Below are positions 23,818 to 32,879 of a stretch of 38,501 nucleotides of DNA, one piece after another. The notes beneath the pieces are model-generated. The model did not search any database and had not been told where the DNA came from. It saw only the letters and a program-made list of their open reading frames with translations. The stretch is from contig JAFTRV010000074.1 in the NCBI GenBank assembly GCA_017462065.1, forward strand, positions 1 through 38,501. The letters are read 5' to 3'. Position numbers and translations under genes: made by a program. Numbering within the stretch: the first letter of the stretch is position 1; each line of letters starts with the position of its first letter. Source of the DNA: Bacteroidaceae bacterium. Lineage in GTDB: Bacteria; Bacteroidota; Bacteroidia; Bacteroidales; Bacteroidaceae.

Positions 23818-25332
23818 ATGAAACGCTACTTATATATAATATTGTCCGCTTTGCCGTTCATGGCAATGTCGCAGAACATGTATAATATAACAGGCCTGCT
23901 CGATAATGCCCCTGCAGGCACTGCCCGCTTTGTCGGTATGGGCGGCTCAATGGGTGCGCTCGGAGCCGATGTGTCGGTCATAGGGGTGAACCCTGCAGGA
24001 ACGGCAGTCTATCGCTCTACAGACTTCAGTTTGACAGGCAATGCGGATTATGTCGAGAATCAGGCCAAAAGGGGTAGTCATGCCGAAAGAACAAAATATA
24101 GCGGAGCTTCATTCAACAATTTCGGTTTCGTGGCAGCGCTTGAGACGAAACTCTCATCGCTCAAGTTCTTGAATATCGGCTTCTCGTACAACAAACGGGC
24201 GTCGTCTACGGGAAATTTCAGAGCGGTTGCCGACGCCGAGGGCTATTCTCAGCAGTACGTAATACAGAAACTGTACGATGACAACGCTTTTGATATGAAT
24301 GGCATCACCTCGTCAATGTTTCAGGAGTTCTCGGCGAACTGGCTTGCCATGCTTGCCGTGAAAGGCGGGCTCTTTGATGATAAGGCAGAACTCCTTTATA
24401 TTCCTGAACGCTACGAATACTACAGCGAGCTGCGAGGCGGCGTGAACGACATAAATTTCAACCTCTCGGCCAATCTCAACGACAGAATATACCTGGGCGC
24501 TACTGTGGGCTGCTATTTCGCCGACTATTCACGCTATTCGCTGTTCTATGAAGTTGATAATGAAGGCGACAAATATTCTTTAGAGAATAACTACAGATTG
24601 GAGGGCAAAGGCGTCGATTTCAAGCTCGGGGCAATATTCCGTCCGTTCGAGTATTCTCCGTTCAAAGTCGGCCTGGCCGTGCATACTCCAATATTCTATG
24701 ACCTTGTCGATGTCTCGTCGGCGAACATTGAGGGGCCTGAATTCAATATGTATGACACCCGTGAGAAGAGTGCCTACGGTGATAATCTCTACTCGGGCTA
24801 CAGCCTTACGACACCCTGGAGAATAAATGCCTCGATGGCATACACTATTGGCGGCAGCGTCGCTTTGAATGCGGAATATGAGTTCGCCGATGCCTCCTCG
24901 ACCTCTTTCTCGCAAGTGAGTGAAGTAGGAAAGGCACAGAACGAAGAGATACGCTATAATCTTAGACCGCAGCATACCGTACGTGTCGGTGCAGAATTCT
25001 TTATAAAGAACTGCGCCTTGCGTGCCGGGTATAACTATATCTCAGCACCGTTCAACAAAACCGCCTATAAGAATATGGACAATGCTACCATCGCTGAAAC
25101 CTCGACAGAATTCATGAACAGCTACGGAAAGAACATAGCTACCTTTGGCATTGGCTATGCCGGTAAGTATTTCTATGCAGATGCGGCATATATGGTGCAG
25201 ATGCAGAAGTCCGATTTCTATCCGTATCTCGACTACTATTATGACGACAACGACAGCTATTATGAAAACAGGCCGGTCGAAGTGAACACGATAAAGCACT
25301 CTATTATGGCGACAATAGGGGTACGTTTCTGA
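23818..25332 (+). CDS. FadL/OmpP1-family outer-membrane transporter
   Basis: 504 aa. A signal peptide (about 19 residues, ending FMAMSQ) is followed by NITGLLDNAPAGTARFVGMGGSMGALGADVSVIGVNPAGTAVYRSTDFSL, which resembles the start of FadL/TodX family proteins and their type IX relatives (a glycine-rich hatch, then the N-P-A-G motif). The rest shows alternating strand patterns and the barrel ends with HSIMATIGVRF. Members carry fatty acids or other hydrophobic molecules through the outer membrane; the ligand here is unknown. Its stop codon is only 2 nt from the stop of the convergent DUF4421 gene, with no hairpin between. Confidence 0.82.
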   Translation: MKRYLYIILSALPFMAMSQNMYNITGLLDNAPAGTARFVGMGGSMGALGADVSVIGVNPAGTAVYRSTDFSLTGNADYVENQAKRGSHAERTKYSGASFNNFGFVAALETKLSSLKFLNIGFSYNKRASSTGNFRAVADAEGYSQQYVIQKLYDDNAFDMNGITSSMFQEFSANWLAMLAVKGGLFDDKAELLYIPERYEYYSELRGGVNDINFNLSANLNDRIYLGATVGCYFADYSRYSLFYEVDNEGDKYSLENNYRLEGKGVDFKLGAIFRPFEYSPFKVGLAVHTPIFYDLVDVSSANIEGPEFNMYDTREKSAYGDNLYSGYSLTTPWRINASMAYTIGGSVALNAEYEFADASSTSFSQVSEVGKAQNEEIRYNLRPQHTVRVGAEFFIKNCALRAGYNYISAPFNKTAYKNMDNATIAETSTEFMNSYGKNIATFGIGYAGKYFYADAAYMVQMQKSDFYPYLDYYYDDNDSYYENRPVEVNTIKHSIMATIGVRF

Positions 25333-25334
25333 TT

Positions 25335-26435
25335 TTATCTTTTCCTTCGCCAGAAGTTGATGCCAACATATACATTGACGCTTCCCAAGCCGTTCATTAC
25401 CGAAAGCGGAGCCTTATTGTATGAATATCTGTGTGACTTCAGCGATGCTCCGGCATAGAACCAACCGTTGTTGTAGACGATTGCCAAACGGGAAATAAGG
25501 TCGAAATTTATGCTTGACACGAACTCCTTGCTGCTGTTCTTATAGAACTTCAGCGAGGTGTTCTTGTATCCGATGGCAGGAATCAAGGTTATGTTGGCAA
25601 GGAAGTCCTTCGCAAAGACCCAATTGTAGCTGTAACCAATGTTGAGGCTAATCTCTTTATAGCCTATCTCCTGGAATTTCAGTTCCTGGCACATTCGTTC
25701 TCTGATGTCTGCGTCTATTCTTGCGGAATCGGACATGAAGCGCTGGTCATTATAGCTTATTCCTAAAAGCAGCGAGCCTGCGCTCTTGCGTTGGTTGGTA
25801 GACTGCCTGTATGCCGCAGGGAACGAGAATTTTCTGCTGTTGAATATGTAATAGAAGCTTCCTCCTCCCTGCGTTACCGAGAAGCCGTCAAACTTCTTGT
25901 CGTAGCCGGCAAGCGGCACCCCGTCTTTCTCAAACCCCTTAAGGCTGTTTATCCTGTATCCGTCGCTGCGCTTGCGGTAGAAAAGTTCTATGCCTCCCCT
26001 TGAACAGTACAGTTCCAATGACAAGTCTGTCTCGGGGCGGCTCTTGCTTATGTCGAAGCTGTATCCCAAGAACAGCCATCTCCACCCAAAATACAAGCCT
26101 GCTTTGTGATTGAATGTAGGGACAATGCTTATGCTCTGGGCATTCTTCTCGGTGGCGAAATTGTAGTACTCGTAGTTGTATGAATACTGCGGCATGACCG
26201 ATAGGTTGAACCTGTTGGGAGAGACGTAGGCTGTGTCCTGCTCAAGAAATCTCTCTATGAAGTCTACGCATCTCACCGCAAAATTACGTTTTTCCCTTTT
26301 CTCACGGCTTTCGACTGTGTCGTCAGCGGCATTGCTTGTCTCCTGAGCATGTGCCGTAAGAGTGAAAAAGAGCAAAACAAAGAGTATAATCCCTGTCTTG
26401 AATAAATAGCCTCTTCTATTGCCGCACATACTCAT
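25335..26435 (-). CDS. DUF4421 family outer-membrane protein
   Basis: 366 aa. A 31-residue leader (hydrophobic core TGIILFVLLFFTLTAHAQ) precedes a short basic linker and then a barrel-like sequence. The block DTAYVSPNRFNLSVMPQYSYNYEYY (about residues 67-91) is the part I recognise from DUF4421, a Bacteroidetes family of unknown function. It is followed by strand-like segments such as GLYFGWRWLFLGYSFDI and a C-terminal VNVYVGINFWRRKR. Probably an outer-membrane barrel. It is the last gene of a four-gene minus-strand cluster, 3 nt after the Gfo/Idh gene. Confidence 0.85.
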   Translation of the reverse strand: MSMCGNRRGYLFKTGIILFVLLFFTLTAHAQETSNAADDTVESREKREKRNFAVRCVDFIERFLEQDTAYVSPNRFNLSVMPQYSYNYEYYNFATEKNAQSISIVPTFNHKAGLYFGWRWLFLGYSFDISKSRPETDLSLELYCSRGGIELFYRKRSDGYRINSLKGFEKDGVPLAGYDKKFDGFSVTQGGGSFYYIFNSRKFSFPAAYRQSTNQRKSAGSLLLGISYNDQRFMSDSARIDADIRERMCQELKFQEIGYKEISLNIGYSYNWVFAKDFLANITLIPAIGYKNTSLKFYKNSSKEFVSSINFDLISRLAIVYNNGWFYAGASLKSHRYSYNKAPLSVMNGLGSVNVYVGINFWRRKR

Positions 26436-26438
26436 CCG

Positions 26439-27419
26439 TTACAGTATCTTGCCTAAGATTTTGTCAAGCACCCAGTTTACGGGCGTGGCGCTGACGCTGT
26501 CGCATTTGCAGTTTCCTTTCTGCTGCAGGTGTTCTACAATGTTTCTTATGAGCGGCAACTGCACGTAGGGTGGGTTGGGAATGTTGAAATGCTTTGTACC
26601 CTCAGCGTTACGCAGTTCTATCGGCTCGAATGTAAATACCGAGAATTTCAGGCTGCCTTTGTTGCCGAAAATCTCAATATGATCCTCCTTTGACGACTCG
26701 TCAGAGACAAAGCACCATGAGCCTGAGCCTGGTATTCCCGATTCGAACTTGAAGCATGCGCTTACGGTATCTTCGGCCTTATACATGCCGCCACGGTTGG
26801 CGGTGTAGCCTTCGGCGTAAAGAATGCAGCCGAACATCTCCTGCAGCAGGTCTATCTGGTGCGGGGCGAGGTCGTAGAAGTATCCGCCTCCGGCAATGTC
26901 GGGTATGACACGCCACGGGAGGTTGTTTCTGTTGTAGTCAAGGTCGCGCGGAGGAACGGAGAAGCGTATCTGCACGTTAAGGACAGTGCCTATCTCAGGC
27001 AACAGCTCTTTTACCTTTATGAAGTAGGGCAGGTAACGGCGGTAGTACGCTACGAAGCATGGCACTCCTGTCTCTCTCGATATGCGGTTGATGCGTGTGC
27101 AGTCCTCGTAGCTTGCAGCCAACGGCTTCTCTACATATACCGGCTTGCCGGCCTTCATTGACATTATGGCGTATGTCGCATGCGATGACGGCGGTGTGGC
27201 GATATATACCGCATTCACCTCGGGGTCGTCGATGAGAGCCTGAGCGTCGGTGTACCAATGAGTGATGTTGTGACGCTTGGCGTAATCTCTTGTCTTCTCC
27301 CTGTCACGCCCCATGACTGCAACGACCTCAGAGCCTTTGACAAGAGGAAATGCCGGCCCGCTCTTCTTCTCGGTGGCCTCTCCGCATCCTATAAATCCCC
27401 ATTTTATCGTAACGTTCAT
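26439..27419 (-). CDS. Gfo/Idh/MocA family NAD(P)-dependent oxidoreductase
   Basis: 326 aa. N-terminal Rossmann fold beginning IKWGFIGCGEATE (residues 5-17), the family's EKP motif at residues 97-99 with catalytic Lys98, and a C-terminal alpha/beta domain with GGGYFYDLAPHQIDLL (His near residue 184). Such enzymes oxidise or reduce sugars, inositols and related compounds; the C-terminal part of the sequence does not tell me the substrate. There is no signal peptide, so it is cytoplasmic. It stands between a porin and a DUF4421 protein, 12 nt after the former, which is an unusual place for a soluble sugar enzyme and may mean the porin passes a related substrate. Confidence 0.92.
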   Translation of the reverse strand: MNVTIKWGFIGCGEATEKKSGPAFPLVKGSEVVAVMGRDREKTRDYAKRHNITHWYTDAQALIDDPEVNAVYIATPPSSHATYAIMSMKAGKPVYVEKPLAASYEDCTRINRISRETGVPCFVAYYRRYLPYFIKVKELLPEIGTVLNVQIRFSVPPRDLDYNRNNLPWRVIPDIAGGGYFYDLAPHQIDLLQEMFGCILYAEGYTANRGGMYKAEDTVSACFKFESGIPGSGSWCFVSDESSKEDHIEIFGNKGSLKFSVFTFEPIELRNAEGTKHFNIPNPPYVQLPLIRNIVEHLQQKGNCKCDSVSATPVNWVLDKILGKIL

Positions 27420-27431
27420 AGCATATATGTT

Positions 27432-29513
27432 TTAGTTGTAGAAATTCCATGACAGGCCGAAGCAGAATATGGCCGGGTTCATGGGATAGTGCGGCGCAAG
27501 GAAATATTGCCTGTTGCCGCTGCCTTTGTTCACATGGTAGTACTTTACGTAGAAACGTGCAGTCTTGAGCAGGAAGTTCGCATACACCGTTACAAAGGGG
27601 TAGTTGCCTATAGCCACCTTGTTCTCGGGGTTCTGCTGGACGAACTGCCCTAATGCCGGCGAGTAGTCAGGAGCGTAATACTTTGTGAAGTATCTTGCGT
27701 CTACGCCAATCTCGGTGTGAAGCACTTTTGCGTAGGTGAACTTAAGGAAGAAGTTCGCATACGCATTAATGTCGGGCAGGGGAAGGACCTCCTTATTGCT
27801 GCTGTGCTGGTAGGTTACTTCGGTATTCAGGTTGAATATCCATACCTTGAAGTCCTGCTTTAGCGTCGCCGTGAACACCTGAATGTTCTCATGGGCCTGC
27901 TTTGTCCTAAGCCTCCAAAGGTATTTAGCGCTTCCGCTGCTTATGGGCGTCGATTCGTTGGCGATGTAGGTATAGTTCTTGATATTCTCGAAGCCGGCGC
28001 TTAGCCTTGTCCTCCACGACGGGATCTCGAAAGAGCCTTCGATGCGTGTCTTGAACTCTTTGCTAAGGTCATTGTCCCACCAGAAATGCTCAGAGTGGTA
28101 GTGACGGTAGTAGAACGACGGGCGGTTGTTCTTTATGAAAGCCTTCGCTCTAAGCCTCATTGCCCTTTTCCATAACTTGAAGTTGAACTCCACGTCGCCG
28201 TCAATGTTGAATGCTCCGAACTCCTCGCCTATGAGCGACGCCTCGCCATTGACATTGTATTTGAGAGTTTCCCATTTGGAACTTGACAATGTTCCGCCTA
28301 CAGTAAGGTTGTGTTCGTTGTAGTTCTTCAGGAACTCCTTGTCGTCGGCCGTGAGGTCGGGCAAGGTGTATCTGTTGTATGTGTGTGTGGCAAAGGCTGT
28401 TATGTTGGCGAATGCGTATTTGCTGAATCCTTCGCACAACGAGAATGCCAAACGGTTCTTTACCTTTATTCTTGTCGTGGCGTCTGTTGAGTCGTACGGC
28501 AGGAATGTGTCGGCGTAGTAGTTCTTTATGTTGTTATGGTTTATGAAATTATGTTCGTGATATTTGACGTCGGCCACATGGGTTATCTTCGCCACTTTGA
28601 CAAACTCGGTCTCTACTGAGTCTTTTACGACTCCGCTGCTGTCTGCCGCCAGCTTGTCACGGTAGAATCCCATGTTGTAGTTGTGGGTGAAGAATACGTC
28701 GTACAGCATGTTCCTGTTCCAGGAATAGTAAAGGTTTACGGGAATGTCCGTAGTCGTGAAGTTCCTGTTCAGCCCGGAAATGTCTTCGGGGCGGGTGATG
28801 TAGCGGTCGTCTGTTATTCCGCCGTTCTCGGCCTGCTTCATGTGATAGTTGCTTGCAAGCAGGTTATAGTCGTATCTGTCGCTCTTATAGTACGAGAAGA
28901 GCGAGATGTTTACAAGAGAGGTGGCCTGCTTGTCATATCGGCCGCGTGCGAAAAGGTAGTCGAAAAGAAAGCCTATGCCGAACTTCTTGCCTGCATTCGT
29001 CGAAAAGTACACACGCACTCTGTCGTCGCCGTTCATTCTGTTGCCTGTTGAGTGATAGCTCAAATTCGTGTACGGCGACTTCGTGTCGTTGAAGAAGAAG
29101 CGTCCGGGACGCAGGTAGAAGTAGTCGTACGGTTGCAGGAAGTCGAATTTCGTGTCTGTCGGGCGGTTAAAGAATATCCTTGTCTGGCGCGGCGTTCCCA
29201 TGTTGCCCAGAAAATTGTATTCGCCGTTAATGCCCTCCGTCTGCTGCCAGTTCTGGAACATGAACTGCAGTGTGTCGGCATTTACGGGTATAACCTCGCC
29301 GCTCTGTTCATTGACATGCCATTGCCTGATGTATTTCGGGACTTTAAGCTCCGCTTTCGTTGAGTCTTTGGGGTTGTTGCGGAACGGGCTGAATACCTCG
29401 CCGTTGCCAAAGCCGCCCTCATTCTCGCCCTCGGCGTGGTCGTGGGCGTTTTGGCCGAACATGATTGCCGGCAGCAGACATAGCAGAATGGCGAGTATTC
29501 TTTCGGTCCTCAT
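27432..29513 (-). CDS. Putative porin (Porin_10 family)
   Basis: 693 aa. Signal peptide of about 20 residues (LLCLLPAIMFGQ) followed by a disordered acidic stretch (HDHAEGENEGG). The remainder matches the Bacteroidetes Porin_10 pattern as I know it: NWQQTEGINGEYNFLGNMGTPRQTRIFFNRP (about residues 88-118), a repeated run of amphipathic strands rich in Tyr, Phe and Asn, and the C-terminal NPAIFCFGLSWNFYN with a terminal aromatic pair. Role: large outer-membrane channel or surface protein; substrate unknown. Its start codon overlaps the stop of the upstream DUF4468 gene by 1 nt, and the Gfo/Idh gene follows after 12 nt. Confidence 0.85.
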   Translation of the reverse strand: MRTERILAILLCLLPAIMFGQNAHDHAEGENEGGFGNGEVFSPFRNNPKDSTKAELKVPKYIRQWHVNEQSGEVIPVNADTLQFMFQNWQQTEGINGEYNFLGNMGTPRQTRIFFNRPTDTKFDFLQPYDYFYLRPGRFFFNDTKSPYTNLSYHSTGNRMNGDDRVRVYFSTNAGKKFGIGFLFDYLFARGRYDKQATSLVNISLFSYYKSDRYDYNLLASNYHMKQAENGGITDDRYITRPEDISGLNRNFTTTDIPVNLYYSWNRNMLYDVFFTHNYNMGFYRDKLAADSSGVVKDSVETEFVKVAKITHVADVKYHEHNFINHNNIKNYYADTFLPYDSTDATTRIKVKNRLAFSLCEGFSKYAFANITAFATHTYNRYTLPDLTADDKEFLKNYNEHNLTVGGTLSSSKWETLKYNVNGEASLIGEEFGAFNIDGDVEFNFKLWKRAMRLRAKAFIKNNRPSFYYRHYHSEHFWWDNDLSKEFKTRIEGSFEIPSWRTRLSAGFENIKNYTYIANESTPISSGSAKYLWRLRTKQAHENIQVFTATLKQDFKVWIFNLNTEVTYQHSSNKEVLPLPDINAYANFFLKFTYAKVLHTEIGVDARYFTKYYAPDYSPALGQFVQQNPENKVAIGNYPFVTVYANFLLKTARFYVKYYHVNKGSGNRQYFLAPHYPMNPAIFCFGLSWNFYN

Positions 29514-30100
29514 TATTTCTTGAGCCTTTCGGTAAGCTCGCTTACCAAAATGTTTTTCAGGTCGATGGTCTTGCTGCGGAACTTGCCCTCGAACTTCTTC
29601 ATCTTGCCTTTCTTGTTGAGTGCGTTATCGTCGGTAATCCACTCTTCGGCCTTCATCTTTATTCCGCCTTTGTCGTCCTCGTCGTCATACCAATAGGTTA
29701 TGCGTGACATGTTGAATGTGCAGCTGCCGTCATTGGCTGTCAATGTGAGAAAATAGTATGTCCTTGCTCTGCTCAGGACAAAAAAAGTGTTCTTGAAGAC
29801 AATGTACTCCTCACCCTTGATGACTGTCGTGCCCGGTACGCCGCTGTCGAAATGCTTTACCGAAATTACCGTAGGCTCTACATAGCGCTCTTTTATCCAT
29901 GCATTGACAATGTCGCTGACCTCTGCGGCGCTATAACCCTCGGCCGGTATGACCTCCTCGAAAGTGACCTTGCCATTGATGACGGGAACAGTTCCTGCTG
30001 CGTATTGCTCCTGAACGGTGCTGTCAGCCTTCTTGAACAGCTGCGCCTGCGATGCGGCAACCGTAAGCAGTAGAATAAGAAGTATCGAAAATCTTTTCAT
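29513..30100 (-). CDS. DUF4468 domain-containing exported protein
   Basis: 195 aa. Signal peptide (LLTVAASQAQ), then a compact domain. GKVTFEEVIPAEGYSAAEVSDIVNAWIKERY (about residues 43-73) and SRITYWYDDEDDKGG (near 130-145) fit DUF4468, a Bacteroidetes family described as having a TBP-like fold. The C-terminus is basic and helical. Function is unknown; such proteins are commonly found with envelope genes. It is the first gene of the four-gene cluster and has a promoter immediately upstream; its stop codon overlaps the start codon of the porin gene. Confidence 0.85.
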   Translation of the reverse strand: MKRFSILLILLLTVAASQAQLFKKADSTVQEQYAAGTVPVINGKVTFEEVIPAEGYSAAEVSDIVNAWIKERYVEPTVISVKHFDSGVPGTTVIKGEEYIVFKNTFFVLSRARTYYFLTLTANDGSCTFNMSRITYWYDDEDDKGGIKMKAEEWITDDNALNKKGKMKKFEGKFRSKTIDLKNILVSELTERLKK

Positions 30101-30133
30101 AACCGAATTATAATTTATTTATAAATTATTCTG

Positions 30134-30164
30134 CGAAGATAATATAAAATAAAAACATTCCAAT
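30134..30164 (-). promoter_or_regulatory. Promoter of the DUF4468-porin-Gfo/Idh-DUF4421 operon
   Basis: On the minus strand ATTG (30164-30161), a 19-nt spacer, then TATCTTCG (30141-30134), one base off the -7 consensus. The start codon is 33 nt downstream. Confidence 0.55.
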
Positions 30165-30265
30165 AGCAAATCCGTCCACATTTCTTGTCGAATTTGTTAC
30201 AAGCTGTTAAATATGCCTTTTCAGGCGGCCTGCTTTGCCGCTGCTCCCAAAAAACAGGCCTTAAT

Positions 30266-30297
30266 TTTGTTTATACACGCAACTTGTATTAATTTTG
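30266..30297 (+). promoter_or_regulatory. Promoter of the PASTA protein-rluD operon
   Basis: TTTG (30266-30269), a 20-nt spacer, then TAATTTTG (30290-30297): both elements match the Bacteroidetes consensus exactly. The GTG start is 33 nt further on. Confidence 0.8.
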
Positions 30298-30330
30298 TAA
30301 TGTTTTATCAACGTCAAAAGGCAAGGTCCC

Positions 30331-30921
30331 GTGAAAAAGAATTCTAAGAAGAACGGTATAAAGTCTCTGCTGCTCAATCTTCTGGCAATGGCGGCAGTCG
30401 TGGTCGTGATACCTTTGATTGTGCTTGCTTGGCTCGACAGCTACACCAATCATGGCGAATCGTACAGAGTGCCCGACATCTGCGGCATGCAGCTCGACGA
30501 AGCGAAGGAACTGCTTCGCAAACATAATCTCGACCTTGAAATTGTCGATTATAAATATAAGAAAGGCGCTCTTGAGAACGAGATTGTCGAACAGCGTCCT
30601 GTAGCCAACGCAAGGGTAAAGGAGGGACGCAAGATAATGCTTGTGATGAGTTCTCTCAGTAAGCCGCTCGTTACTTTGCCGAGCGTGATAGACAACTGCT
30701 CACTACGTGAGGCGGAAGCCCGACTGAAGGCTTCGGGCTTTGCTATTGCGGGCGTTATAGCTCAGGACGGAGAGAAGGATTGGGTCTATGCTGTCCTGAA
30801 CGACGGCAAGGAACTCGTCAATGGCGAGAATGTGCCGCGCGGAGCGGCGGTGATAATTGTGGTAGGCAACGGCAATCCTCTGCAAAAGGGCTCTGTTGTC
30901 GATGAAGGCTATTTTGAGTAA
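30331..30921 (+). CDS. Membrane-anchored PASTA-domain protein
   Basis: 196 aa, starting with GTG at 30331 (MKKNSKKNG). A basic N-terminus and one transmembrane helix (about residues 12-34) anchor a periplasmic part made of two PASTA domains: about 45-112 (YRVPDICGMQLDEAKELLRKHNLDLEIVDYKY, ending IMLVMS) and about 115-185 (VTLPSVIDNCSLREAEARLKASGFAIAGVI, ending AVIIVVGNG). PASTA domains bind peptidoglycan stem peptides or partner proteins. Unlike in Gram-positive PknB or PBP2x, there is no kinase or transpeptidase domain. The downstream pseudouridine synthase starts 3 nt after it. Role unknown beyond probable cell-wall binding. Confidence 0.9.
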   Translation: MKKNSKKNGIKSLLLNLLAMAAVVVVIPLIVLAWLDSYTNHGESYRVPDICGMQLDEAKELLRKHNLDLEIVDYKYKKGALENEIVEQRPVANARVKEGRKIMLVMSSLSKPLVTLPSVIDNCSLREAEARLKASGFAIAGVIAQDGEKDWVYAVLNDGKELVNGENVPRGAAVIIVVGNGNPLQKGSVVDEGYFE

Positions 30922-30924
30922 CGC

Positions 30925-32004
30925 ATGAGTGGCTTGGACAATATCGAGGAACTTGACGGCTTCGTGAATGACGACGGGCTTGAAATGGAAGAGTCGCTCT
31001 TCCGTGAGGTGCGTATAACCGCCGACAAAGGGCAGTCTCCGATACGCATCGACAAGTTCCTTATCGATCATCTTGCGAACACCTCCCGCAACAAAATACA
31101 GCAAGCTGCCGATGCTGGGGCAATATCTGTAAACGGCAAGGTTGTCAAGAGCAACTACAAGGTGAAGCCTTGCGACGAAATTGTCATCACTTACGATACT
31201 CCTGCGTATGACAACAGCATCGTCCCCGAAGATATTCCGCTCGACGTAGTGTATGAGGACGAATATCTCATGGTGGTCAATAAGCCGGCGGGGCTTGTGG
31301 TGCATCCCGGCTGCGGCAATACTCACGGCACTCTCATAAATGCTGTGGCATGGCATTTGAAGGAAAATCCCGACTTTGACCCGAACGACCCTCAAGTGGG
31401 TCTTGTGCATCGTATCGACAAGAACACGTCGGGCTTGCTTGTCGTAGCTAAAACGGCGTTCGCCAAAGCGCATCTCGGAATGCAGTTTTTCAACAAGACA
31501 ACAAAAAGGACATACAACGCTGTCGTTTGGGGCAACGTAAAGGACGATGCGGGCATTGTTGTCGGAAACATAACCCGCAACCCTCGCAACAGGCTGCAAA
31601 TGTGCGTCTCGGCCGACGACTCTGTTGGAAAGCATGCGGTAACGCATTACAGGGTGCTTGAGCGGTTGAGCTATGTCTCGTTGGTGGAATGCAATCTCGA
31701 GACAGGGCGTACGCATCAGATAAGAGTGCATATGAAGCATATCGGGCACATACTCTTCAATGACGATGTCTATGGCGGTGACGAGATACTGAAAGGTACG
31801 AACTTCAGCAAGTACAGCCAGTTCGTGCGTAACTGTTTCAAGCTTTGTCCAAGACAGGCGCTGCATGCCAAGACATTAGGATTTGTTCATCCTGTTTCCG
31901 GGGAAATGATGTTCTTCGATTCCGAGTTGCCCGAAGACTTTCTTGCAATGGTAGATGCATGGCGTCGTTATTCAGCCGCCAGCACGAGGTACATGGGCGA
32001 ATAG
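30925..32004 (+). CDS. rluD: RluA-family 23S rRNA pseudouridine synthase
   Basis: 359 aa. An N-terminal S4 RNA-binding domain (IRIDKFLIDHL... AISVNGKVVKSNYKVKPCDEI, about residues 38-90) precedes the catalytic domain. The signature GLVHRIDKNTSGLLVVAKT carries the catalytic Asp165, and the RTHQIRVHMKHIGH block completes the active site. This is the RluC/RluD-type layout; RluD modifies helix 69 of 23S rRNA. An acidic N-terminal extension of about 35 residues is longer than in E. coli. The name RluD is by architecture, as RluC cannot be excluded. Its stop is 7 nt from the stop of the convergent GH25 gene. Confidence 0.92.
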   Translation: MSGLDNIEELDGFVNDDGLEMEESLFREVRITADKGQSPIRIDKFLIDHLANTSRNKIQQAADAGAISVNGKVVKSNYKVKPCDEIVITYDTPAYDNSIVPEDIPLDVVYEDEYLMVVNKPAGLVVHPGCGNTHGTLINAVAWHLKENPDFDPNDPQVGLVHRIDKNTSGLLVVAKTAFAKAHLGMQFFNKTTKRTYNAVVWGNVKDDAGIVVGNITRNPRNRLQMCVSADDSVGKHAVTHYRVLERLSYVSLVECNLETGRTHQIRVHMKHIGHILFNDDVYGGDEILKGTNFSKYSQFVRNCFKLCPRQALHAKTLGFVHPVSGEMMFFDSELPEDFLAMVDAWRRYSAASTRYMGE

Positions 32005-32011
32005 CGGATGC

Positions 32012-32872
32012 CTATTTCTTTCTGAATTTGTTCAGCGTCTCAATTTCTCCGTTAAAGATATTTATGTCCACGTTCCTGCCGATGCCGGGAATGCGGCCCC
32101 TGTCGGAACATTGCCACAATGTCCAGTTGCGGTCAATCTCAAGGCTGTCCACGTAGTAATGAGCTATCCATGTAGGGTAGCGGTCGAAATATTTGTCGTT
32201 GAGGTGACGCTTCTTGTATTTCTTGCTTGAATATATTATTGGCTTCATGCCATAGTGCTCCTCGACTTTCGCAATGAAAATCTTTAGTTCCTGCATGAAC
32301 TGAGCCTTGTCGGCAGGCTTCTCCTCGACATCGACCATCGGAGGCAGGTCGCCCTTTTCCAGCTTTACGGTATTGATGAACATCTTTGCCTGCTCGAGTC
32401 CTGTGGAGTGGGGGCTGAAGTAGTGGTACGCTCCTCTAATGAAGCCATGTTCTTTGGCTTTTCCCCAATATTTGTCGAAGCGTGTGTCTTTGTGGTCACG
32501 CCCCTCGCTCGCTTTCATGTAGACAAAGCTTACAGGTGTCTCTTTCGGGTTCTCTTTCTCGAATTTCTCCCAATTGATATCGCCCTGGTGGTGTGAAATG
32601 TCTATGCCGTATACCGAATGCCCTTTGGGGATGCAGGTGCCGTATGCCTTTATTCCATAGCATGGAGTGAAGCGGAACAAGGTCTGCTTGAATACAAGGT
32701 GGTAGGCAAAAAACATTATGACCGACGAGGCGATAGCCGCAATTGCGACATATTGCCAATTCGGCATCTCACGCCTCTTCTTGCGTGATGATGACCGGCG
32801 GGCAGAAGTGCTCTTCCGTCCGCCGGTCTTTGTGGTTCTGTTTGTTGTTTTCTTTGTGGTCTTCGCCATCAA
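32012..32872 (-). CDS. Membrane-anchored glycoside hydrolase family 25 (lysozyme-like)
   Basis: 286 aa (a second ATG at 32869 is equivalent). A Lys/Arg/Thr/Ser-rich cytoplasmic tail of about 36 residues precedes one transmembrane helix (about 40-58), then a periplasmic GH25 domain from about residue 88. The acidic active-site residues are present: Asp91 (YGIDISHHQG), Asp181 and Glu183 (VDVEEKP). YMKASEG and GAYHYFSPHSTG are also typical, as is the terminal WQCSDRGRIPGIGRNVDINIFNG. GH25 enzymes cleave the beta-1,4 bond between N-acetylmuramic acid and N-acetylglucosamine. Anchoring on the inner membrane rather than export suggests a wall-remodelling role. It follows the PPi-phosphofructokinase gene by 7 nt. 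Confidence 0.92.
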   Translation of the reverse strand: MMAKTTKKTTNRTTKTGGRKSTSARRSSSRKKRREMPNWQYVAIAAIASSVIMFFAYHLVFKQTLFRFTPCYGIKAYGTCIPKGHSVYGIDISHHQGDINWEKFEKENPKETPVSFVYMKASEGRDHKDTRFDKYWGKAKEHGFIRGAYHYFSPHSTGLEQAKMFINTVKLEKGDLPPMVDVEEKPADKAQFMQELKIFIAKVEEHYGMKPIIYSSKKYKKRHLNDKYFDRYPTWIAHYYVDSLEIDRNWTLWQCSDRGRIPGIGRNVDINIFNGEIETLNKFRKK

Positions 32873-32879
32873 GAATCAA

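Noticed and set aside
23582..23821. Ala-rich 79-codon frame overlapping the Ser/Arg tail
   Set aside because: Produced by the repeated serine/arginine codons read one frame over, not an independent gene.
30227..30260. GGCCTG...CAGGCC hairpin between the divergent promoters
   Set aside because: Only 6 bp with a 22-nt loop and no T-tract in a useful position; not strong enough to call.
30703..31866. 387-codon minus-strand frame opposite rluD
   Set aside because: It lies wholly antisense to clear PASTA and RluA-type genes, with no family resemblance; long antisense frames are common in this GC-rich coding DNA.
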